Shown here one piece after another: positions 1-5,569 of a DNA stretch of 5,569 bases. Source of the stretch: Flavobacteriaceae bacterium (GTDB taxonomy: Bacteria > Bacteroidota > Bacteroidia > Flavobacteriales > Flavobacteriaceae); contig JABDMQ010000387.1 in NCBI GenBank assembly GCA_013001365.1, positions 1 to 5,569 on the forward strand. The letters are read 5' to 3'. The notes below the pieces were generated by a model. It worked only from the letters and a program-made list of their open reading frames with translations, was not told the DNA's origin and searched no databases. The position numbers were made by a program, and so were the translations under genes. The stretch's first letter is position 1, and each line of letters starts with the position of its first letter.

Positions 1-829
1 TAGCGCCTTTTCCTTTTGACGATTTGCCTTGCAGCTTTTCGAGGGTTTCCCTGATCTGTTTTTGTACTTCTTCTTCGCTTGGCTCTTCTTTTACTACTTG
101 AGGTCTACGTCCACCTCCTTTTCTACCTTTGAAGCTATCCTTTCTCCTATCTCCCCCACCTGGTCCTGATTTTGAAGGATCTGTCTTGGAGATTCTTCTT
201 CTTTTACGCTTGCTTTCTGCAGTTGTATCCTTTTTTTCGTCTTTTTTCTTCTCTGGTTTCTTGAACTTTTCCAGGTCTATGGTTTCACCTGTTTTCTTAG
301 GACCACTTAGCTTCGTATATTGGGTAGTTACTTTTTCTTTCTTGACCTCTTGAGCTTCAGCTTCAGTTTCTGTTGATTCAACTTCTTTCTTCGCAACTTT
401 TTTCTTCTCGACTTTTACTTCTTCTTTAGGCTTTTCTTCAACAACTTTCTTTGGGGCTGCTGCTTTTTTAGGCTTATCAAGTTCAATTTTGCCAACCTTT
501 TTAGGTCCTGTGAGTGCACTTCTTGCCTTTACGACTTTATCCTCCTCTGTCTTTTTCTCAATTTCGGGCTCAATATCTTTTTCAAGCTCTTCTCGAAGGG
601 CTTCTTTTTCTTTAAGCCTAGCCTCACTTACTTCTTTTGAAGCCATTTTTTTACTAGCATCGGTCTCAAATTCGTCTGAGAGAACTTGATAGACTTCTGC
701 AGTAATTTTTGTAGTAGGGCGCGCCTCTATCTCAATGCCTTTGGAACTCAAGAATTCCACGGCACGATCTAGCGAGATATTCAACTCACGCAATACCTTA
801 TTTAATCTCATTGTTGTGACTTCAGCCAT
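1..829 (-). CDS. infB: Translation initiation factor IF-2, N-terminal part (runs off the left edge)
   Basis: IF-2 is the GTPase that brings initiator tRNA to the 30S subunit and promotes subunit joining. The window holds the first 276 residues; the GTPase and C-terminal domains lie beyond base 1. Residues 7-55 (starting MRLNKVLRELNISLDRAVEF) form the small IF2_N domain as in other Bacteroidota IF-2 proteins. Residues about 60-245 are a low-complexity Lys/Glu-rich linker with a basic Gly/Arg patch (GRKGGGRR, 235-242). The segment at 250-276 (EEEVQKQIRETLEKLQGKSSKGKGA) is the usual lead-in to the core. The linker carries two copies of a short motif, LTGPKKVGKIEL (106-117) and LSGPKKTGETIDL (174-186). 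The ATG at 829 is chosen because it gives the family-typical N terminus; Met7 is an alternative. It lies 27 bases after the nusA stop, as the third gene of the rimP-nusA-infB operon, with no separate promoter evident. Confidence 0.95.
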   Translation of the reverse strand, partial: MAEVTTMRLNKVLRELNISLDRAVEFLSSKGIEIEARPTTKITAEVYQVLSDEFETDASKKMASKEVSEARLKEKEALREELEKDIEPEIEKKTEEDKVVKARSALTGPKKVGKIELDKPKKAAAPKKVVEEKPKEEVKVEKKKVAKKEVESTETEAEAQEVKKEKVTTQYTKLSGPKKTGETIDLEKFKKPEKKKDEKKDTTAESKRKRRRISKTDPSKSGPGGGDRRKDSFKGRKGGGRRPQVVKEEPSEEEVQKQIRETLEKLQGKSSKGKGA

Positions 830-856
830 AATTGTACTTAATATACCTAATTTAAA

Positions 857-2089
857 CTATTCCTCGAATTCTTCTTTTAGTATTCTAACGACTTCGACAA
901 TAGTTTCTTCCTCTAAATCTGTTCTCTTAACAAGGTCCCCTATTTCTTGTTCTAAAACACTCTTGGCGGTATCCAATCCTGCTTTTTTAAGCTCATCGAT
1001 GATCCAACTTTCAATTTCATCTGAGAATTCAGTTAACTCAACATCTTCTTCTGCTCCTTCACGGAATACATCGATTTCGTATCCAGTTAATTGGCCAGCA
1101 AGCCTAATATTGTGCCCGCCACGTCCAATGGCCTTGGAGACTTCTTCCGGTTTCAAGATCACTTCAGCACGCTTACTATCTTCATCTATTTTAAGTGATG
1201 TCACCCTTGCTGGGCTTAATGCTCTTGTAATGAACAACTGTAAATTGTTGGTGAAATTGATAACATCGATATTCTCATTGCCCAACTCCCTTACAATTCC
1301 ATGGATTCGCGAACCCTTCATACCAACACATGCTCCAACTGGATCTATTCTATCATCATAAGAATCTACTGCGACTTTGGCTTTCTCTCCCGGAATTCGA
1401 ACCACTTTTTTGACAGTGATCAGGCCATCGAAAACTTCTGGTATTTCCTGCTCGAATAACTTCTCCAAGAATATTGGTGAGGTCCTCGACAAAATGATCG
1501 ATGGTTTACTTCCCTTAAGTTCTACACTTTCTATGATTCCTCTTACATTGTCCCCTTTCCTGAAAAAATCCGATGAGATCTGCTTATCTTTTGGAAGTAT
1601 TATTTCATTGCCGTCATCATCCAGCAATATAATTGCCCTATGACGGATATGGTGCACTTCTGCCGTATAGATTTCTCCGACCAGGTCTTTGAACTGCTTA
1701 TAGATGTTGGTGTTGTCATGTTCATGTATCTTGGAAATAAGATTTTGTCTTAATGCTAGGATAGCACGTCTGCCAAGGTCTTCTAATTTCACCTCCTCTG
1801 ATACATCTTCACCGACTTCAAAATCTGGCTCTATTTTCCTTGCTTCGGTAAGTGAGATTTCCTGATTCTCATCTTCGACCTCACCATCGGCAACTACAAT
1901 CCTATTTCTCCAAATCTCAAGATCGCCCTTGTCCGGATTAACAATAATATCAAAATTATCGTCATCTCCATATTTTCTTTTCAAAGCGCTCCTGAACACA
2001 TCCTCTAGAATGGCCATAAGTGTTACACGATCTATGAGTTTATCGTCCTTGAATTCTGAAAAAGAGTCTATTAAAGCAAGATTTTCCAT
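857..2089 (-). CDS. nusA: Transcription termination/antitermination factor NusA
   Basis: NusA binds RNA polymerase and nascent RNA, and modulates pausing, intrinsic termination and antitermination. The 410 residues show the family order. The N-terminal RNA-polymerase-binding domain is at about 1-125 (with SLTEARKIEPDFEVGEDV). The S1 domain is at about 133-202. KH1 is at about 225-290, with the GxxG loop as GMKG (256-259) and the adjacent SRIHGIVRELGNENIDVI. KH2 is at about 295-345, with GRGG (322-325) followed by HNIRLAGQLTGYEIDV. An acidic helical tail covers 350-410. The protein is shorter than E. coli NusA (495 residues) because it lacks the two C-terminal acidic repeats, which is usual outside proteobacteria. 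The ATG at 2089 lies 10 bases after the rimP stop, so the two genes are surely cotranscribed. No Shine-Dalgarno sequence is visible; the start is preceded by the A/T-rich run ACAGATAA. Confidence 0.98.
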   Translation of the reverse strand: MENLALIDSFSEFKDDKLIDRVTLMAILEDVFRSALKRKYGDDDNFDIIVNPDKGDLEIWRNRIVVADGEVEDENQEISLTEARKIEPDFEVGEDVSEEVKLEDLGRRAILALRQNLISKIHEHDNTNIYKQFKDLVGEIYTAEVHHIRHRAIILLDDDGNEIILPKDKQISSDFFRKGDNVRGIIESVELKGSKPSIILSRTSPIFLEKLFEQEIPEVFDGLITVKKVVRIPGEKAKVAVDSYDDRIDPVGACVGMKGSRIHGIVRELGNENIDVINFTNNLQLFITRALSPARVTSLKIDEDSKRAEVILKPEEVSKAIGRGGHNIRLAGQLTGYEIDVFREGAEEDVELTEFSDEIESWIIDELKKAGLDTAKSVLEQEIGDLVKRTDLEEETIVEVVRILKEEFEE

Positions 2090-2099
2090 TTATCTGTAA

Positions 2100-2564
2100 T
2101 TAAAATTTTATTTTCACTTTCGCTTCAGCGATATCGTTGAATGCTAATTCTTTTTGTTTTTCTACGGTTATTTTCCCTTTACCTACTGGTTTTGGCTCTC
2201 TGGCCTTCCATTTCAAGATAATACTATCGTCTTGAACCTTTACAAGGTCTGCAATGATTTTTCCTTGGTCAACTGTATTCACTTCCAAAGTCCTTCCAAG
2301 GTTTTTCTTGAATTGTCGTGCAATCGTTAAAGGTGAAGTTGCTCCTGCTGAAGTGACTTCTAAAGAAAAATCATGTTCTTCTCTGTCTAGATTATGCTCA
2401 ATTGCGCGACTAATGAAAATACAATCCTCAACTAAGACGCCTTTATCGCCATCAATAATGACTTTGATATCGTTGCCGCTACTTATGGACAAATCAATCA
2501 AGAACAAGTCCTTCCTTTCCTTAAACCCCTCATCAAGTAATTCTTGAACTACTTTTTTCAACAT
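2100..2564 (-). CDS. rimP: Ribosome maturation factor RimP
   Basis: RimP binds the immature 30S subunit and assists assembly of its head region. The protein has 154 residues, close to the E. coli length of about 150. The N-terminal alpha/beta domain covers about 1-85, with DIKVIIDGDKGVLVEDCIFISRAIEHNLD (32-60) as the conserved core. EVTSAGATSPL (69-79) stands where proteobacterial proteins have the SPGLDRPL-type motif. The C-terminal SH3-like domain covers about 86-154 (GRTLEVNT, then GKIIADLVKVQDDSIILKW). It is the first gene of the rimP-nusA-infB operon. The ATG at 2564 is the only sensible start: a promoter sits at 2624-2653, and the leader contains a terminator-like hairpin ending about 10 bases upstream of the ATG. 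No Shine-Dalgarno sequence is present; the bases before the ATG are A/T-rich (ATACTTAAA), as is common in Bacteroidota. Confidence 0.96.
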   Translation of the reverse strand: MLKKVVQELLDEGFKERKDLFLIDLSISSGNDIKVIIDGDKGVLVEDCIFISRAIEHNLDREEHDFSLEVTSAGATSPLTIARQFKKNLGRTLEVNTVDQGKIIADLVKVQDDSIILKWKAREPKPVGKGKITVEKQKELAFNDIAEAKVKIKF

Positions 2565-2565
2565 T

Positions 2566-2601
2566 TTAAGTATAAAAAGAGGGGACTTCTCGTCCCCTCA
2601 T
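2566..2601 (-). other. Possible 11-codon leader open frame overlapping the rimP hairpin
   Basis: An ATG at 2601-2599 opens a frame encoding MRGREVPSFYT that ends with TAA at 2568-2566, one base before the rimP ATG (TAA-A-ATG). The frame spans the whole terminator-like hairpin, so a translating ribosome would melt it. The spacing would also suit translational coupling to rimP. No initiation signal stands out and the peptide has no recognisable codon bias or repeated amino acid. An ATG in so short a stretch could be chance. It is listed as a candidate only. Confidence 0.2.
2574..2599 (-). terminator. Terminator-like hairpin in the rimP leader (candidate attenuator)
   Basis: A perfect 8-bp inverted repeat pairs GAGGGGAC with GTCCCCTC (2592-2599 against 2579-2586) around a 5-base loop. 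On the minus strand it is followed directly by five T (2578-2574), the form of a rho-independent terminator. On the plus strand it is preceded by A and followed by ATGGTA, so it has no terminator shape in that direction. It lies downstream of the rimP promoter and about 10 bases before the rimP ATG. The only other gene upstream on the same strand within the window, tRNA-Gln, already has its own terminator. It therefore most likely acts inside the operon leader as an attenuator, or as an mRNA-stabilising 5' hairpin. Stopping stray antisense transcription from the stress-protein gene is a further possibility. Confidence 0.6.
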
Positions 2602-2623
2602 GGTATCATTTCTTACAACGGGG

Positions 2624-2653
2624 CAAATATACAACATTATCTTGATAATACAA
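2624..2653 (-). promoter_or_regulatory. Promoter of the rimP-nusA-infB operon (Bacteroidota sigma-A type)
   Basis: On the minus strand, a -7 element TATATTTG (2631-2624) matches TAnnTTTG exactly. A -33 TTG (2653-2651) lies 19 bases upstream of it. This is the architecture known for the primary sigma factor of Bacteroides and Flavobacterium. Transcription would start around 2615-2621 and give a leader of roughly 50-57 bases before the rimP ATG. The transcription start is inferred, not observed. Confidence 0.7.
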
Positions 2654-2718
2654 TAATGAAATCAAGTCAATTTTTATTCGTAAATTTATTAGTAATCAAC
2701 CATATAAATGTAGAGTAT

Positions 2719-3546
2719 ATGCTTAACAAATTACTCGTTCCTACAGACTTCTCTCCCCTTGCAGAAAACGCCCTTAAAATTGCTGCTCAATTAGCTAGAA
2801 AACATGATAGCGAAATTTATTTATTACATATGCTGGAATTGCCATTACAGCAAATCGATGCTATGAGTTCGCATAGCGATCTTCCTGAAGCAGTATATTT
2901 TATGAGGTTGGCTCATAAACGATTTGAAGAGATCATGGAGAAGGATTTCTTGAAAGGGATCAAAGTTCATGAAACGGTTAATTTTCATGAAACTTCGGAT
3001 GGTATACTAGAAACATGTGCTGAGTATAATATTGATCTTGTGGTCATGGGTTCTCATGGCGCCCACGGTTTCAAGGAAATGTTCATAGGTTCCAATACCG
3101 AAAAAGTGGTAAGGACATCAAATGTTCCAGTACTCGTAATTAAGAACGAGCATTTAACCTTGGACATTAAGGAATTCGTTTATGCATCCTCTTTTACTGA
3201 AGAGAACAAAGCCCCATTTAAAAAAGCAGTTGCGCTAGCTAATATGCTTAATGCAAGAATGCATTTATTGGTAATTAATACAATTAATAATTTCTACACA
3301 ACGGCACATGCAGATGACCTAATGAAAGGCTTCATTGCAGATAGCAAACCAGATGAATTTACTTTGAATATCTATAACGACGAAACCATAGAAAAAGGCA
3401 TCTTGAATTTCTCCAAGCTCGTTAATGCTGATTTGATTGGCATGAGTACTCATGGTCGACAGGGCTTGGCTCATTTCTTTAATGGCAGTATCAGTGAGGA
3501 TCTGGTAAATCATGCTAGAAGGCCCGTAATTACTTTTAAGATGTAA
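2719..3546 (+). CDS. Tandem-domain universal stress protein (UspA family)
   Basis: This is a cytoplasmic protein of the Usp superfamily; such proteins bind ATP or other ligands and modulate stress physiology, but the specific role here is unknown. The 275 residues form two Usp domains. Domain 1 (about 1-143) starts MLNKLLVPTDFS with Asp10 and carries the ATP-binding signature G-2x-G-9x-GS at 111-125 (GSHGAHGFKEMFIGS). Domain 2 (about 150-275) is degenerate. The Asp10 equivalent appears to be Ser157, and the first Gly of the signature is replaced by Ser243, while Gly246 and Gly256-Ser257 remain. A start at 2656 would add 21 residues, but the ATG at 2719 is preferred because it gives the family N terminus. 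The upstream start would also lie right against the -33 element of the divergent rimP promoter. A weak -7-like TAAATTTA lies at 2681-2688, without a convincing -33 partner. The gene is divergent from rimP and convergent with tRNA-Gln. Confidence 0.93.
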   Translation: MLNKLLVPTDFSPLAENALKIAAQLARKHDSEIYLLHMLELPLQQIDAMSSHSDLPEAVYFMRLAHKRFEEIMEKDFLKGIKVHETVNFHETSDGILETCAEYNIDLVVMGSHGAHGFKEMFIGSNTEKVVRTSNVPVLVIKNEHLTLDIKEFVYASSFTEENKAPFKKAVALANMLNARMHLLVINTINNFYTTAHADDLMKGFIADSKPDEFTLNIYNDETIEKGILNFSKLVNADLIGMSTHGRQGLAHFFNGSISEDLVNHARRPVITFKM

Positions 3547-3548
3547 TG

Positions 3549-3584
3549 AAAAAACCGATTTGAAATTATTCAAATCGGTTTATA
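3549..3584. terminator. Bidirectional terminator between the stress-protein gene and tRNA-Gln
   Basis: A 13-bp perfect inverted repeat (3552-3564 with 3569-3581, core AACCGATTTGAA) has a 4-base loop ATTA. On the minus strand the GC-containing stem base is followed by six T (3554-3549), a strong intrinsic terminator for the tRNA-Gln transcript. On the plus strand the tail is only TTTATAA, so it is weaker for the stress-protein gene, whose stop codon ends at 3546. The tRNA 3' end lies 7 bases from the T/A tail. Confidence 0.85.
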
Positions 3585-3590
3585 ACAGAG

Positions 3591-3663
3591 TTGGCTCACT
3601 AGGGCTCGAACCTAGACTCTTCTGGACCAAAACCAGACGTGTTGCCAGTTACACCATGAGCCA
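3591..3663 (-). tRNA. tRNA-Gln (anticodon UUG)
   Basis: The minus strand folds into a complete cloverleaf of 73 bases. The acceptor stem pairs TGGCTCA with TGAGCCA. The D stem is GTGT/ACAC with loop AACTGGCA. The anticodon stem is TCTGG/CCAGA with loop TTTTGGT, giving anticodon TTG. The variable loop is AGAGT. The T stem is CTAGG/CCTAG with loop TTCGAGC. The discriminator base is A (3591). The U1-A72 first pair is typical of glutamine tRNAs. The 3' CCA is not encoded (the next bases are CTC), so it must be added by the CCA-adding enzyme. It has its own promoter upstream and a T6 terminator hairpin just downstream, so it is a single-gene unit. Confidence 0.97.
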
Positions 3664-3837
3664 ATGCCTTAAATGCGGATGCAAATTTAGAACAAAGTTT
3701 TATTTGCACAAACAATTTACGTATAAAACTTGAAATTGAAAACTGCAATATTACCACAATACTTAACGTTTCCTTAAAAACCCTGAAGTCTTGTCTTTTT
3801 ATTCTTAAATTCGCCCTCAAGAAATTCACCTATATCC
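3664..3837. other. Intergenic region between tRNA-Gln and the DUF2723 gene
   Basis: This 174-base AT-rich spacer separates two divergent genes. It holds the tRNA-Gln promoter on the minus strand and, presumably, the start signals of the DUF2723 gene on the plus strand. Only one-mismatch -7 candidates are visible on the plus strand (TAACGTTT at 3764-3771 and TAAATTCG at 3806-3813), neither with a well-spaced TTG. No convincing small gene, riboswitch or repeat was seen. Confidence 0.6.
3682..3712 (-). promoter_or_regulatory. Promoter of tRNA-Gln (Bacteroidota sigma-A type)
   Basis: On the minus strand, TAAATTTG (3689-3682) matches the TAnnTTTG -7 element exactly. TTTG (3712-3709) lies 19 bases upstream of it as the -33 element. 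The spacing is the same as in the rimP promoter. Transcription would begin around 3673-3679, leaving a 5' extension of about 10-16 bases to be removed by RNase P before the mature tRNA end at 3663. Confidence 0.7.
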
Positions 3838-5569
3838 ATGGCACAATTCAATTTCACGAAATGGAACCGCATTCTTGCATGGTTTTCCTTTGCCGTAGCA
3901 TTGATCACATATAGTTTAACAGTAGAACCAACAGTTAGTTTTTGGGATGCAGGCGAATACATTCTTACATCGTCAAAATTACAGGTTGGGCATCCACCTG
4001 GAGCACCACTCTTTCAAATGTTAGGTGCATTTTTCTCGATCTTTACTACCAATCCTTCCCAGATCGGATTGATGATGAATATGATGAGTGCTGTTGCTAG
4101 TGCGTTCACGATCCTATTCATGTTCTGGACGATAACGCTTTTGTTGCGCAAGATAATAGGAGAGCCTGTAAAGAATTCAATAGGGAAGAACTACGCCATT
4201 TTGGGCAGCGCCTTGGTTGGTTCGTTGGCATTTACTTTTACCGATTCGTTTTGGTTCAATGCTGTTGAAACAGAGGTTTACGCTATGGCCACGTTGATCA
4301 TGGCAAGCATGTTCTGGCTTGGTTTACGTTGGGAAAAGGATATGAATACTCCTCGTGGCAATAAGTGGTTGATCCTGATCTCTTTTATTATAGGACTATC
4401 CTTTGGTGTCCATTTCATGGGATTATTGACCATTCCTGCCATAGGCTTGATCTATTTTTTCAAGAATTACAAGGAAGTTACTATAAAGAACTTCATTATA
4501 GCGAATGTAGTTGTAGTAGCTGTCTTATTAGCAATATTCAAGCTATTGTTGCCAAACGCTCTAAAGTTCTTTGGCATGGCTGAAGTGTTTTTCGTGAATT
4601 CAATAGGCCTGCCATTCAATTCAGGCAGTATTATTGCCGGATTGATTCTAATTGGAGCTTTTTATTTCGGACTGAAATATACTCGTGAAAAGAAGTTAGC
4701 ATTGGCCAATACGATCATTCTTTGCATCATGTTCATCTTCATAGGCTTTTCATCATGGATGATGTTACCAATAAGGGCAAATGCCAATGTTGTTATCAAC
4801 GAGAACAATCCTTCAAGTGCACGAGAATTATTGGCGTATTACAATCTTGAGCAATACCCTGAAACCCATTTATTCTACGGCCCACAATTCACGGATCAAT
4901 ATTCTGGATTGGATGAGAACAATCCATACATAGACGACAAACCTAAATACGAAAAGGATTATGACAAAGGAGAATATGTAGTCGTCAATGAATATGAACG
5001 TGCCAAGCAAAACTATAACTCGGAACATGCCTCAATCCTTCCAAGGATGTGGAGCGGTGAGCATGCTGAGAATTACATGTTGTTTGCGGGTTACCTTGAT
5101 TTTCAAGTCAAACCGGAATACCAGATGCAGGAAGAATTGCGACGGTCCATTAATGATTTCAAGGGAGACGTTGCAAGGGGCATGATCGATTATGAGGATT
5201 ACCATAACTTCCTGAAACGATTTGGACAATACATTAATGTAGCAAAACCAAGCCTGGCAAGTAATGTCGGTTACCTGATTGAATATCAGTTAGGATATAT
5301 GTACTGGCGATATTTCATGTGGAATTTCGTCGGGCGGCAAGATGATATACAAGGCAAATATAATAATCATGGCAATTGGATCAGCGGCATTAATCTAGTT
5401 GATGAATGGCACTTGGACATGTCACAAAAGAATTTACCAACTGACATGAAGGACAATAAAGGAAGGAATACCTATTATTTCTTGCCCCTTTTGTTAGGCC
5501 TTATCGGGCTTTTCTTCTTGTATAACATAGACAAGAAATTATTCTGGGTCATGTTGGTTTTCTTCCTGT
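3838..5569 (+). CDS. DUF2723 / GT117-type polytopic membrane protein, N-terminal 577 residues (runs off the right edge)
   Basis: This is a member of the DUF2723 family, now often labelled glycosyltransferase family 117 and thought to have a GT-C fold; full-length members have around 1,000 residues or more. The acceptor and sugar donor cannot be read from the sequence. After a first membrane helix (about 12-29) comes the signature loop with FWDAGEY (35-41; acidic D37 and E40) and LQVGHPPGAPLF (48-59), as expected for a GT-C periplasmic catalytic loop. A second conserved stretch is FWFNAVETEVYAM (138-150). Further hydrophobic segments lie at about 76-104, 119-136, 147-163, 176-208, 217-238, 262-280 and 287-310. 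A large soluble segment at about 311-545 contains PIRANANVVINENNP (311-325) and YMYWRYFMWNFVGRQDDIQG (487-506). Two more helices begin at 546. The ATG at 3838 is the only ATG after the in-frame stop at 3784-3786. A promoter is not clear; TAAATTCG at 3806-3813 is a one-mismatch -7 candidate. Confidence 0.9.
   Translation, partial: MAQFNFTKWNRILAWFSFAVALITYSLTVEPTVSFWDAGEYILTSSKLQVGHPPGAPLFQMLGAFFSIFTTNPSQIGLMMNMMSAVASAFTILFMFWTITLLLRKIIGEPVKNSIGKNYAILGSALVGSLAFTFTDSFWFNAVETEVYAMATLIMASMFWLGLRWEKDMNTPRGNKWLILISFIIGLSFGVHFMGLLTIPAIGLIYFFKNYKEVTIKNFIIANVVVVAVLLAIFKLLLPNALKFFGMAEVFFVNSIGLPFNSGSIIAGLILIGAFYFGLKYTREKKLALANTIILCIMFIFIGFSSWMMLPIRANANVVINENNPSSARELLAYYNLEQYPETHLFYGPQFTDQYSGLDENNPYIDDKPKYEKDYDKGEYVVVNEYERAKQNYNSEHASILPRMWSGEHAENYMLFAGYLDFQVKPEYQMQEELRRSINDFKGDVARGMIDYEDYHNFLKRFGQYINVAKPSLASNVGYLIEYQLGYMYWRYFMWNFVGRQDDIQGKYNNHGNWISGINLVDEWHLDMSQKNLPTDMKDNKGRNTYYFLPLLLGLIGLFFLYNIDKKLFWVMLVFFL

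Noticed and set aside
129..689. Two plus-strand open frames (129-353 and 489-689) rich in Ser, Phe and Leu
   Set aside because: They are the complement of the Lys/Glu-rich IF-2 linker; hydrophobic runs are an artefact of reading AAA/GAA codons backwards.
718..726. GGCGCGCC palindrome within AT-rich DNA
   Set aside because: It falls inside infB coding sequence at an Ala-Arg-Pro codon run and is explained by the protein; nothing suggests a regulatory site.
735..1361. A 208-codon open frame on the plus strand
   Set aside because: It lies entirely antisense to nusA and the nusA-infB junction, is Ser/Leu-rich as expected from the complement of acidic codons, and resembles no family I know; nusA on the other strand is unmistakable.
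2656..2718. N-terminal extension of the stress protein from the ATG at 2656
   Set aside because: The extra 21 residues are not part of the Usp fold, and the ATG lies next to the -33 element of the divergent rimP promoter; the start at 2719 gives the expected N terminus.
3319..3573. Minus-strand 84-codon open frame
   Set aside because: It is antisense to the second Usp domain and its start overlaps the terminator hairpin; no family resemblance.
3599..3829. Minus-strand 76-codon open frame
   Set aside because: It runs through the tRNA-Gln gene and its promoter, so it is not credible as a protein gene.
3774..3962. Minus-strand 62-codon open frame
   Set aside because: It overlaps the start of the DUF2723 gene antisense and has no recognisable features.
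4988..5229. Overlapping open frames on both strands (4988-5185 plus, 5032-5229 minus)
   Set aside because: Both are shadows of the DUF2723 coding frame, which is continuous through this stretch with conserved motifs.

Overview
This window looks like chromosomal core-genome DNA from a member of the Bacteroidota, most likely a flavobacterium. Four things point there: AT-rich composition, an absence of clear Shine-Dalgarno sequences, two promoters of the Bacteroidota type (TTG, 19 bases, TAnnTTTG), and a large DUF2723 membrane protein of the kind abundant in that phylum. The lineage is inferred from sequence features and memory of protein families, not from a database search.

Left part (1-2564, minus strand): the conserved rimP-nusA-infB operon, transcribed right to left. 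RimP matures the 30S ribosomal subunit, NusA controls RNA polymerase pausing, termination and antitermination, and IF-2 delivers initiator tRNA. infB runs off the left edge, so only its N-terminal domain and charged linker (276 residues) are present. A good promoter lies at 2624-2653. Between it and the rimP start codon sits a GC-rich hairpin followed by a T run, which looks like an intrinsic terminator inside the operon leader. An 11-codon open frame overlaps that hairpin and stops one base before the rimP ATG. This leader is the most interesting regulatory signal in the window.

Middle part (2719-3663): a tandem-domain universal stress protein gene is divergent from rimP and convergent with a tRNA-Gln(UUG) gene on the minus strand. 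A 13-bp hairpin between them has a T6 run on the minus-strand side and can serve both genes. The tRNA has its own promoter at 3682-3712.

Right part (3838-5569, plus strand): the first 577 residues of a DUF2723 / GT117-type polytopic membrane protein, cut by the right edge. It is probably a GT-C-fold glycosyltransferase acting at the periplasmic face, with an unknown exact substrate.

There is no sign of mobile elements, CRISPR arrays, phage genes or toxin-antitoxin systems. No clearly new multi-gene system is visible. The features worth following up are the rimP leader and the DUF2723 protein.
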